Origin: Multifurca ochricompacta
Taxonomy: Eukaryota; Basidiomycota; Agaricomycetes; Russulales; Russulaceae
Length of the DNA stretch: 64,000 nucleotides
Assembly: GCA_022496185.1 (NCBI GenBank)
Contig: WTXG01000054.1
Coordinates: 124,001-188,000, forward strand
Reading direction: 5' to 3'
Below, one piece after another: positions 50,526 to 60,544 of this stretch. The notes under the pieces were generated by a model, which had not been told where the DNA came from, did not search any database, and saw only the letters and a list, made by a program, of their open reading frames with translations. The translations under genes were made by a program, and so were the position numbers. Position 1 is the first letter of the stretch; every line of letters begins with the position of its first letter.

Positions 50526-52277
50526 ATAGGAACAGAAATAATCTTCATCAATTCATTTGCACTTGCCTATTCTCGAAGAATTTACAATACTGTTATATCA
50601 AGCGCAAGTTTCTCTCTCCACTTGTTGAGATAAGTCGGGATTATCCTAAGAAGCAAATCTGGGGCATTGCCTTATCAAGGGACATTCCACGCACGTAAGG
50701 TAGCTATCACGGACCTGTGATTAACACTTCGAGAGTAATTGCGATGACTGCGCACCATAAATCGTCGCAGAGTGATCTGAATCAGGGTCACGGTCGAGGA
50801 CTGCAGTCACCCTCTTTCCCCTAGTGTCGATATAGCGGGTGCGGGTCACAAACTCTCTGGAAAGATAGACAGGCCAAGCATATATGGGAACGGACCACAA
50901 GTGGGTGTGCGGAAGATACTCACTGAGACGAAGGATACCGCGGAACGACCCCAGGGATTCGTATTAATGAGTTTCTTCGTCAGCTGATCGGTCCCCGTAA
51001 ATTCACTATTTTACTTTCGACTGATCATACCCATCGACAATCATCTGGAGAAGAGGGCCTGTTTAAAGATAGGATTGATTCCTTAGCCGCACGCGGAATA
51101 TAAATTGGATTTTATTTAAAAAGAAAAGAAAAAAACGGTTTCTATTGCATCTTTTACGAGGCTCTGGGGCACCTTCCCATTTATTTAGTCTTCTTTCCCA
51201 ATCCTTAATCTCAAGGGGGTCCATGTGCGGCCTCATTCGTGGCCCACTAGCGGTACAAGGGATGCGAGCAAGGTGAGCCGGGTGGCAACCTACCATCGCA
51301 GTGAAGGAAGGAAAGGGAGAGCGAAGTCTCCTCTTCCTCATGTTTTTCGGTCCAGAGAAATCGTCGGGAAGGAAAGTGTGAGCAAGAAAGAGACGTCATG
51401 GAATGGGTATGGGTTGAGGTTGCTGCAGAAGGAAATAGATGGGGCAGTGTACCCTAGTCATCTGTTCTAACAGTCATTATCATCCCTCATGCTCTCTCAT
51501 GATCACGAGTGTGTATTCTTGCCCCGTAGCACCGACAGCTCATTTGTACGCTGTAAAGAGTTCACGTGCAGATGAAAGCCCATTGTGCATTCTGGGTCTT
51601 GGCTCGACCATTCAGCCCGTGGCCAGTGGCAGGTGGATTTTCCCATGCTCTGTCCGACAATATTCAGGTGGAAAGCTAGAAAATGAGATAGGATAGAAAG
51701 ACCGATAAATAAAAATAATAACCAAGAAAGAGATGAGAGGCATCCAGGCTTTCTCTTCTTTTATCAGTTGATTATGTAAACAAAGGAATAGTCCAGTCAA
51801 TGCTGAGGCGCAATCAGAGAGAAAATCATCGCCCGAGCCCTTGAGCCCACGAATAGTATTTCTTAGCTTTGGCCAAACGAAACGCACGTAGTTAATGGAC
51901 TCTAGAATAGAAGTAGGTCTATGTCTGTGGTCATTCCATGAATTGATGCCGGAAAGACTGGCTCTTATATCTCAGATCTCATTTCAATTGATGTCAATTA
52001 AGTTTTAAAGTAAACCCTTAGAAACACAATTCTCGACGTATGAGGTCGGTGATACGTTTATCTCTCGTTTATACTGTAGTGCGTTTTCTTCCCAAGTCAC
52101 CCGGAAGCTTCACTCCACTTAGATGTGATATTGCCTCCGCTACTTTGGATGATCTACAGCCTAGTGTACTTGTACTCACACTGGTAGCACCCTCACGACA
52201 AGTCAAAACCCCCTAATATGATACGAAACGACTTACGACCTACATCACACCCCCAATATCCAAGTCACATTACTGTC
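50526..52277. other. Intergenic region 3' of WSC copy 1
   Basis: No gene is supported. The part at about 51690-51870 resembles, in the same strand orientation, 57940-58090 beyond WSC copy 3. Confidence 0.4.
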
Positions 52278-53034
52278 TCAAGTATGGTTTTGGAATTGAT
52301 ACACCTCCAATCGCTGGAACCCTCCGCAATACTCGTTTCCCTCCCCAGGTGGAAGCGGACAAAGCGAGTTGCACTCCGACTGCGGCCTAAGCTGCGCGCC
52401 AGGAGTGAGCCCAAAGCTGCACTGACAGTCCGTCGCGTTCTCCACACCAGACCACGGGTATCCGAGGTGCCCACAGTAGTCGACGCATTGAGTGATGAGG
52501 TCGAGGTTGGTATCAAAGGTATGATGCACGAGTGGCGAACCGAACGCCGGAGAGGCTGCCGTATCAAGGTAGCAGCCTCTGAGGGTCCAACTGCCGGGTC
52601 CAAGATCTGGAGACTTGTAAATCTGCATGATTAACATCAGAATCTGATTGACCCATCAAGGCAAACTGAAGATCGAGAAGACGTACCTGAATGCGCCAAG
52701 ACCCCCCACAAGACAGATTTGGATCACCAGTGCACGCCATGTTGCAGTCAGAGACAGGCGCAGAAGCTGGCGTGCCGACCAACCCGGTCCCGCAGTGACA
52801 TTCGTTACTATATTCGACTCCCGCCCACGTGTAACCTGCCGCGTCACAGCGCTGAACACACGACCCTGGGGTGTTGTCCGTGTACTGGGTAGTCACCACA
52901 TTGGCGAGTACGCGGGATGGTACGTCAACCGCACATGCATATTGGGTGGTCCAATTTAGAGGGATCACGGGGATGTTGAACGCGGAGGCGCCGAGCGCGA
53001 ATGAGGTAGCGACAAATAATGCAAGTTGTTTCAT
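52278..53034 (-). CDS. Secreted protein with two WSC domains (copy 1)
   Basis: Two exons, 53034-52687 and 52622-52278, give 230 residues. A signal peptide (MKQLALFVATSFALGASA) is followed by WSC domain 1 (CAVDVPSRVL, CVQRCDAAGYTWAGVEYSNE, CHCG, CNMACTGDPNLSCGG) and, after the intron, WSC domain 2 (GCYLDT, QCVDYCGHLGYPWSGVENAT, CQCSFG, CPLPPGEGNEYCGG). There is no membrane anchor, so it should be secreted or wall-bound. WSC domains are cysteine-rich modules thought to bind glucans or other polysaccharides. A minus-strand TATAAAAG box lies about 60 bases upstream. The gene is nearly identical to copy 3 at 56801-57555, in inverted orientation. Confidence 0.9.
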
Positions 53035-54720
53035 GGAATAGTAGATGGAGTCGAAGGTCGAGTGACTGATTGATCCGTGTATGTGGATGGACCTTTTATA
53101 AAGCGAGAGTCACTAGGAAGGTACGACGATCTGCACGCAGATAGTGAGGCCAGGTACTAGGCACCATGAAAGGTGAACTTATTCAGTTCAGACATTATGT
53201 TCACGTATTGGTATTTAAGGCATAGCCGTCAGGGCTAAAGAAGAGAATGTAGGGCGTAGAACGGTGGTATAAGGTCCTCGTGAGTGCTAGCCGATATGAA
53301 ACGAGCACTGACAGCTCCAAGCCAGGTAGACAATAATTTTGAAGCCCAGTAGATCCACTGTAGTAATTACAAGGGGTGAATGGACTTGAATTCCCCTGAT
53401 TTTAGTGAGAGCTGTCAGACGGTTCTTCGGTTTGGGGTGGATAAAGGGGTCCTAAGGGCATATGGGGATAATAAAGTGGCGTTGCCAAAGCACTATGGGC
53501 TGAAGTCTGAATAGAGCCAGAGACAGGGATATGCGGAAATAAAGAAAGAACTTGCAGTAGGTGACAAAAGCTTGTGAGATTAGTGCACGGAAACACGTCC
53601 GAGAGGCAAACTGGTCCGTTGCGTCCGAAGAAGTTGATGCAGTGCAGAGTTGATCCTTGTGCTTATTATGTGATTATATACCCGACGACTAGAGAGCACG
53701 TGATAGTGGCTGTCTATTCTCTGTTCTTCTTTCCTTTTTGTCTCCCGCTGTCACAATTCCCCCTGTCCCTGGACCCTTTTCCTGACATTTCTTGTATGTC
53801 TGTGTGTAATGGCCTGTCTCCTGAGGACTGAACTTTCTTCCCCAACGATTCAATTTTTTTTTGTTTCTTTTGTGATCCTTTTCTGCACTTCTTGCTTAAC
53901 TGTTGTCTGTCGCGTGTCTTTCACGTCGTGAATGCAGATGCGCTTGTTCTTCAAACTGAAATATTGTGGTGTTCTCGAGGTCCTTCGCAGATATTTGGGC
54001 TTCACTTAAAGCATCTCAAACGAGTCGCCGCAAAGTGCAATGACACGTTTTACCTGCTTAGCCCACATTACTAACGCCATCTTTTTTTTTCTTTCGGATT
54101 ACATTGTTCTACACAAGAATACCGAACTCAAACGTCTCGACTGGCTTACATCACATCAATCCTTCTTGACCTGGCCTATGAAGGGGCGGTGTTATGCAAA
54201 GTCGAGTGACGTGGGGCGCAGTACTTGCAATTCACCCGGACCGGAGAGGGGTCAGGAGAGATGTGAGTTTGGGTGCTTTTGCGTTTTGAGGTTGGCAGGG
54301 CTTATTGGGAATCAGTGAGCTAGGACATCAATGCACCTGATATCGCGGGCAACTTGTCTTTTTTCTTGACGCAATGAAGCAAAGACAAAAACAAATTACT
54401 CTTCACCGACAGGTTTGTCGTGCTTGCGGTTTTAGATATGCCGCAAGCTCATGCCTTGGTTAGAAGTGTCAGGTTAGGTTCAGAGTCGCTCTCTTCGACA
54501 TCATGACACCTACTGCTACGATCGAAATGTCCTTACCTAATTCAGATTAAACACTAACGAATAGACCCACGACCTGGCGCGCACGGAGGTGTCACCCTTG
54601 CTACATGTTACCAACATGACAGGTTTATTCCTCAAGTAGCGACTTATCCCTATTGCACAACCTGCATTGAAACATACAATCTACACCGCGTCGACAATTT
54701 TCAAGTGACTGATCGTCTCT
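53035..54720. promoter_or_regulatory. Promoter of WSC copy 1 and spacer to copy 2
   Basis: The first roughly 450 bases upstream of copy 1 are homologous to the region upstream of copy 3. They include a stretch, on the copy 1 coding strand, that begins TGCCTAGTACCTGGCCTCAC and stays the same for nearly 50 bases. Weaker matching to the copy 2 upstream region is visible. The rest of the spacer holds no gene. Confidence 0.55.
53093..53100 (-). promoter_or_regulatory. TATA box of WSC copy 1
   Basis: TATAAAAG on the minus strand, about 60 bases before the ATG. The equivalent position in copy 3 carries TATAAA (56735-56740). Confidence 0.6.
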
Positions 54721-55473
54721 TTAATTGGCTGAAAACTTGTACACCTCCAACCGCTCAAACCCTCCACAAAATTCGTTGCCAGCCCCAGCCGGAAGCGGAC
54801 AAGTTGAGCTGCACTCTGATAGCGATCTAATCTGGGCACTGGGATCGAGCCCAAAGCTGCACTGGCAGTCACTCGCGTTCTCCACACCCGAGAATGGGTA
54901 TCCGATGTGCGCACAGTAGTTAGAGCATTGATTGACGAGGTCGAGGTTAGTATTGAAGGTTTGGTGCACGACTGGTGAACCAAACGCTGGAGAGGTTGCC
55001 GTGTCGAGGAAGCAGCCTTGTAGGGTCCACGCGCCAGGCGGAAGGGCCGGGGATTTGTAGATCTGTATCATTGGCCTCAGTATCTGTCTGTCTAAACGTA
55101 TGGAGAGTAAAGACGAAAGGCGTACCTGAATGCGCAAGGACCCCCCGCAAGATAATGTAGGATCACCAGTGCAGGCCATATTGCAATCCGAGACCGGTGC
55201 AGAAGCTGGCGTGCCGACCAACCCGGTCCCGCAGTGGCACTCGTCGCTAAATTCAACTCCTGCAAAGGCGAAAGTGGCGGCGTCACAGCGCTGAATACAC
55301 GTCGCAGGTGTGTTGTCCGTGTACTGGTTGGTCACCACATTGGCGAGTACACGGGACGGTACGTCAACTGCGCATGCAAATTGGGTAGTCCAGTTGAGGG
55401 GGATTTGAGGAGTGTTGAAGGCTGTGGTGCCGAGGGCGAAAGTGGTGACGACGAACAGTGCAAGCTGCTTCAT
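54721..55473 (-). CDS. Secreted protein with two WSC domains (copy 2)
   Basis: Exons 55473-55126 and 55062-54721 give 229 residues. The layout is the same as copy 1: signal peptide (MKQLALFVVTTFALGTTA), WSC 1 (CIQRCDAATFAFAGVEFSDE, CNMACTGDPTLSCGG) and WSC 2 (QCSNYCAHIGYPFSGVENAS, CPLPAGAGNEFCGG). It is more diverged from copies 1 and 3 than they are from each other. Its 63-nt intron is a multiple of three with no stop, so a retained-intron product of about 250 residues is also possible. Confidence 0.9.
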   Translation of the reverse strand: MKQLALFVVTTFALGTTAFNTPQIPLNWTTQFACAVDVPSRVLANVVTNQYTDNTPATCIQRCDAATFAFAGVEFSDECHCGTGLVGTPASAPVSDCNMACTGDPTLSCGGSLRIQVRLSSLLSIRLDRQILRPMIQIYKSPALPPGAWTLQGCFLDTATSPAFGSPVVHQTFNTNLDLVNQCSNYCAHIGYPFSGVENASDCQCSFGLDPSAQIRSLSECSSTCPLPAGAGNEFCGGFERLEVYKFSAN

Positions 55474-56734
55474 GGACGGGGCAGGTAGAGTCGAGGGAAA
55501 GATGGGGATTGATTGACGGATCGATTGTGGATGGTCCTCTTAAGAGGCAAATTTAAAGCTACAGCGGCCTGCATGCAAATTCAGACCTTGCGTGAAAGAT
55601 GGACATAGCAGGGTCCCAACCCAACCCGTAAGCTATTCAGGACATGGCCATCAGCACGCGAGAACGAAATTTAGTTGTATGAGGTTGTCGTGGCCGCTTG
55701 GTGACAGAAACGACGTCGCGCGCACTGATAGGTCCTAGTCAGCTGGACACTGCTTGCGCGGTATAGGAAATGAACTGCGGTAATGGCATGGGGTGAAGTG
55801 ACTTAGTTTCCCATGGTTTTCGTGAGAACCGGCCAACTACACTTCAAGGTTCGGGAGCAGATTAAGAGGTCCTCAGGTGATGCTCATACCGCATCATTCT
55901 CTGGATGATGTCCTTGATGGTTAGGAAATGAAGGACAGAAGCTTATAAGACGAGGGAAACGTTCGAGTGCGGAGATGTGTCTAACAGGCAAATCGGTAGC
56001 ATCCTGTTGTGTGTCTTCCAGGCCCAGAGACATGACCTTGACAAGTTGCACAGCGCACGGGGTGGGCCCGACTCCTGATCCAGTCCACACCATCATGGTC
56101 TGGAAACAGCATGAGTTTCATTAACTCCTTCACGGCGAAAGTTTATCCTTTCCATTGTCAGATGATTCACTTGTACTTAAAGGTTCACGTACAAATATAG
56201 GACCCTGACGCCTCCGACGGCGCCACGTTCTCGTTGGTCCCATGACCTCTACCTGTCTTGCAAGCTTCTGCCATCAACATCAACTTTGAAACCTTTGTTC
56301 AGCCTGAGCCCGCCTCTGGGTCTGTTAAGACTTGAGCCCACACTGCTCTGAAACTTCAGATTTGATATCCCCATGGACCATCAGGACCTCTTTATCTGCG
56401 CCCGAAAACCGACAGCCCAGAAGCGCTGTCTGACTATTCTTACGAAAAAACAGGGGAAACTTGCTTCACCACTTGCATATACCCTAGCCGCTTGGAATAC
56501 AAAAGTATGGTCCACCTGGCCCGGATTAATCAGTGCCCGGCGTCGTTTCAATTGTCTAACGCTGATGAGGATCTTATATCACCGTTCTCTTCCCTACATT
56601 ATCTTCTTTGGCACTGACGGGTATGCCTTAAATGCCAATACGTGAACGTCGGGTCCGAACTCATTATATGGTGCCTAGTACCTGGCCTCACTATCTGCGT
56701 GCAGATCGTCGTACCTTCCGAGTGACTCCCGCTT
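55474..56734. promoter_or_regulatory. Divergent promoter region between WSC copies 2 and 3
   Basis: Copy 2 (minus) and copy 3 (plus) diverge from this region. Both flanks share recognisable blocks, for example TCAGGACC-CTTTATC and ACGAAAA...GGGAAAC-TCACTTCACC, in opposite orientation. No gene is seen. Confidence 0.5.
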
Positions 56735-56740
56735 TATAAA
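56735..56740 (+). promoter_or_regulatory. TATA box of WSC copy 3
   Basis: TATAAA, 66 bases before the ATG at 56801, at the place matching copy 1. The only in-frame upstream ATG (56740) overlaps this box. Confidence 0.6.
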
Positions 56741-56800
56741 TGATACATCCGCCTTCGAGGGTCAATCAGTCATCAGACCCCGGACCGCACCTGTCATTCC

Positions 56801-57555
56801 ATGAAAAACTTGCATTGTTCGCCGTTGCCTCATTCGCGCTCGGCGCCTCCGCGTTCAACATCCCCGTGATCCCTCTAAATTGGACCACCCAATATGCATG
56901 TGCGGTTGACGTACCATCCCGCGTACTCGCCAATGTGGTGACTACCCAGTACACGGACAACACCCCAGGGTCGTGTGTTCTGCGCTGTGACGCGGCAGGA
57001 TTCTCGTACGCAGGGGTCGAATATAGTAACGAATGTCACTGTGGGACCGGGTTGGTTGGCACACCAGCTTCTGCACCTGTCTCTGACTGCAACATGGCGT
57101 GCACTGGTGATCCAAATCTGTCTTGTGGGGGGTCTTGGCGCATTCAGGTACGTCTTCTCGATCTTCAGTTTGCCTTGGTGGGTCAATCAGACTCTGAATC
57201 AATCATGCAGATTTACAAGTCTCCGGATCTTGGGCCTGGCAGTTGGTTCCCGAGAGGCTGCTACCTTGACACGTCAGACTCTCCGACGTTTGGTTTGCCA
57301 GTCGTGCACCATACCTTCGATACCAACCTCGAACTCACTTTGCAATGCGTCGAGTACTGTGGGCACATCGGATACCTGTGGTCTGGTGTGGAGAACGCGA
57401 CGGACTGTCAGTGCAGCTTTGGGCTCAATCCTGGTGCGCAGCTTAGGGATCATTCTGAATGTAACTCGCTTTGTCCACTTCCACCTGGTGCTGGATCCGA
57501 GTATTGCGGAGGATTCGAGAGGTTGGAGGTGTATCAATTCCAAAACCATACTTGA
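56801..57555 (+). CDS. Secreted two-WSC-domain protein (copy 3), frame broken at the start codon
   Basis: Exons 56801-57147 and 57211-57555. Residues from signal peptide to stop match copy 1 closely: LALFAVASFALGASAFN, CVLRCDAAGFSYAGVEYSNE, CNMACTGDPNLSCGG, GVENATDCQCSFGLNPG. The family start ATGAAACAACTT reads ATGAAAAACTT here, so one base is missing in codon 3 and the ATG at 56801 is out of frame. The long frame opens at an ATG at 56740, but that ATG overlaps the TATA box and is unlikely to be in the transcript. Either the sequence has an error or this copy has lost its start. The 63-nt intron is a multiple of three without stop. Confidence 0.8.
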
Positions 57556-59425
57556 GATAGGAATATGACCTGGAAATTATGGGTACGATGTACGTGTGAG
57601 CGCTGTGATGCAAACTATGCCATAGGACAAGAATTAAGTCTCTCAGTGTTATACCAAGGGTTGGTGAACTGATCTGTATCTATGGTTCTATTAGCGTTAC
57701 GGTGGATATAAGTACACTAGGTTGTAGATAATTTTGCAAGGTAGCCCTTCTAGCAATGCATCAAATATAAACGTTGAATCCTGAGAGTTAAGACGAGAGT
57801 TGTTAAGACAGAACAGTAAGAGGATCGCAATTTAATCTCAGATCTGAGATCAGGCTGTGATTCCAACATGGGAAGAGGGTGTCATAGTACATGTCCCCTC
57901 CTCTAGGACAAAGAGCACGCATTACCCATAGTAGGAGAGGAAGAATAACAAATACTTACACTGGAAATGTTGATAATTAATTGTCAACAGGGCTCTTGTA
58001 TACCTGGGCTGCCAATACGGCGCAATCGAGAAAAATGTATCGTGCGAGCACTTGAGTCCACGAATAGCGTTTACCACGAAAAGCATGCTGTTCCTAGCAA
58101 GGAGTAGAACTGGGTAGTGAAATTATGCCCTCAACGCGGAGTTAACGAGTAGGAATCGGGTGACGCGGAGCAAGCACGAAGATAGGGGGGAACCGATTAG
58201 TTGGTATTGAATGACTTACTATAGGATGCGATGCGAAAGGAAGTAGATGGGATAGATCACGGCTTCTGTTCATTTGGGCGTTTACAAGCGCCTTTAAAGA
58301 ATTTGAATTCACATGAGATCTCTACTTAAGATGATAGAGCAAAACTTGAAACTAAGGAAATCAATCAACAGTGAAGATTTAAAAATAAGCCAAAGTAAGA
58401 TGTGTGTAAGTCCGGTGCGAGGACATGCATAATACGCGTCTCATCTTGGGATCGGATCCACGCGGCTGGCACTTGCCTTTAGTCTCGTACATACATGCTA
58501 TCTAATTGTCAGCGCAATCCAAAGACCATATCTGAGAATGAAACGAACAATTCCACTACTGGAATATATGGAGCTATACTTGGGGTGTCATAATGGAGGA
58601 TGATACGCTGACATCCTAGATTGTCGTAACATCAGGGGATCTATTCTACGTCTATTTACAAAATTAAGTGATGTGTACTCTACGATTTTGACTTTTTACG
58701 GTCGCTGGTTATCTAGCTCCGTATGGCGAGGTCTTCAATAATGTCGAACATAGCGAGGCAAGCCACCTACCGCAGGATATTCAGAAATTTCTGGAATGCT
58801 GCTAAGAAAGCATGAAAGCGTGATTCACCCACCAAAAGCCGCGGCTTCAGGCTTTCCATAGCTTAAGCCTGAGCCTGGAAGCCGTTCACACGGCCTATGT
58901 CGGCCCGGCTTCTTCAGGCTCAGCAACGGCCGGCTTACGGCTTTGAGCCGAGCTTGCACATCACTACTCCCAGTACAAGGGCCCTATTTCCGCTCGTGGG
59001 GTCTATGTCCCTACCAATTTTCTTCCAACACAATTCCAAAGTTCTATGTGAAAACCAAAGAACTGCTCAAAAGATTTCTTTTGGGGTTTCACACGTAAAG
59101 CAGGTTCCGAAGGGGGGAGGTAATCAATAGGATCCAGCCCGTGAACGACCGCATCTCATCCCGGCACCTCAAGTATCCTCCAAGGGAGAATGGTCATCAA
59201 CAACAATAGCCCCTCAACGATTCACGGTAACACGTTTGCGATGTGGGCCCTTTGTTGATATTGCGTGATTGTGCCCGACCCCAATGCCAATCGCGTTGCA
59301 CACACACAATCGGTGATCTGAAGTAACTGCAACCCACCACCATTCGTGACTCTTGACTGGCGTCAGAGGTTGTATCATTGTCCTCTCTTCTTTTTGTGTC
59401 TGTGTAAAGTCACTTTACTCTCCCC
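57556..59425. other. Intergenic region 3' of WSC copy 3
   Basis: No gene is seen. The part at 57940-58090 resembles 51690-51870 in direct orientation. A palindrome-rich AGCC/GGCT segment lies at 58838-58966. Confidence 0.4.
58838..58966. repeat. Palindrome-rich AGCC/GGCT repeat
   Basis: Many overlapping short inverted repeats (AAGCCGCGGCTT, AAGCCTGAGCC, GGCCGGCTT, GGCTTTGAGCC). It ends in CTTGCACATCACTA. It looks like a small foldback element rather than coding DNA. Confidence 0.5.
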
Positions 59426-59520
59426 CTGACATCCCTAAAGTGGTAATCTTGTCACACGACTGTGATTTGTAATAATATTTATTTTAAAAAGGAAAGTTAT
59501 CAACAAAACATCATTACAAA
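59426..59520 (+). mobile_element. Foldback element, left copy
   Basis: It begins CTGACATCCCTAAAG and includes a long stretch with TTGTCACACGACTGTG and an AT-rich centre that is repeated almost perfectly, inverted, at 60164-60250. Each copy is itself an imperfect hairpin (GATTTGTAAT...ATTACAAA). It carries no coding capacity. Confidence 0.65.
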
Positions 59521-59571
59521 TCAGTTGGAATAAGACCAGATAAAGATTAGATAAGCACTTTGGCATATTTC

Positions 59572-59770
59572 TTTTTTTAAATCGAATTTATTTGCGCTCC
59601 AGGGTGTGTCCCAAATCACGGGCACTTTGGCATTCTTGCTACTCTATGTCTAGCTGTTTTATGACCTTCATTGTGTATCATGTGTTCTCATCAGAATATG
59701 GGTCTAGAGCCATAGGACATTTGTAGCAGAAGGAGTGTTATTGTCCATTGCATGGACAGGAGGAGGGAGG
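59572..59770 (-). mobile_element. Retroelement 3'-end fragment A (poly-A on minus strand)
   Basis: Read on the minus strand it ends ...GCGCAAATAAATTCG followed by an A-rich tail. It aligns with fragments B and C through the GATTTGGG...CAAATAAA region, so it is a shorter, more diverged copy. The internal border is not defined. Confidence 0.45.
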
Positions 59771-59780
59771 ATATTAAGCA

Positions 59781-60118
59781 TTTTTTTTGAATCAATTTTA
59801 TTTGCACTTCAGGGTCTTGCCCAAATCACGCAGCTACTACCAGTACATAGTAACTACTGTTATGAACATGAGAGAAGGGTGGGAACCACCATGTGCAAAA
59901 CCTCTTGGTAGAGAGAAACAAGAGAGACAGTGTGTAACAGAGAAGGAGTGGAGGGGAAGAGAGCCTGTGTGTTGGAGAAGAAAGGTGAACTTGCCCATAC
60001 TACCCAATGTCACCAACTCAGACCTAATCCAGCTCGCAAGGTCGTCTCACCGAAGGAGGCCTTGTGAAGGCCCGCGTGTCTTGGATGAAGGTGAGGGGGG
60101 TGAGGTCGTCTCATGAGC
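59781..60118 (-). mobile_element. Retroelement 3'-end fragment B (poly-A on minus strand)
   Basis: On the minus strand it reads GTAGCTGCGTGATTTGGGCA, then an AATAAA signal and an A8 tail. The same arrangement occurs in fragment C (63637-63950), so these are copies of one non-LTR (LINE- or SINE-type) element. The inner border is a guess. Confidence 0.5.
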
Positions 60119-60163
60119 AGAGCCAGTCTTTCACTAAGGTTGTCTACATGTCACATGACTTTG

Positions 60164-60250
60164 CTTTGTAATGATATTAACTTCCTTTTTAAAATAAATA
60201 TTATTACAAATCACAGTCGTGTGACAAGATTACTACTTTAGCGATGTCAG
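60164..60250 (-). mobile_element. Foldback element, right copy
   Basis: Inverted match of the left copy, with a perfectly shared run of about 50 bases. A hairpin stem extends to GTCACATGAC at 60150 and GTCGTGTGAC at 60216-60225. Confidence 0.65.
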
Positions 60251-60544
60251 TGTGTATGAGTGTAAGCATTTCATGTATATATATAAACTCAACCTGTCGC
60301 GTGAAGGGTTTTGTAAGTTACTCGTGAAGGTGTATTCGACTAAAAATACCTCCTGACCTCCCTCCCCACCCGCTACGCAGGCGAAACCCGGGAGACGCAA
60401 CTAAACTTGGGTGAGCGGAGCAGCTAAAATTGACATTCTGTACAGTTCGTTAGTGGAGTGGTCAGAAGTGGAAACAAATTATCTCAGCTCCGCTGGCTCA
60501 GACTCAGACTCCTTTTCTCTTTCTCCCAAACCACCAGCCACAAC

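Noticed and set aside
56740..56800. N-terminal extension of WSC copy 3
   Set aside because: The ATG overlaps the TATA box and the added residues have no counterpart in copies 1 and 2.
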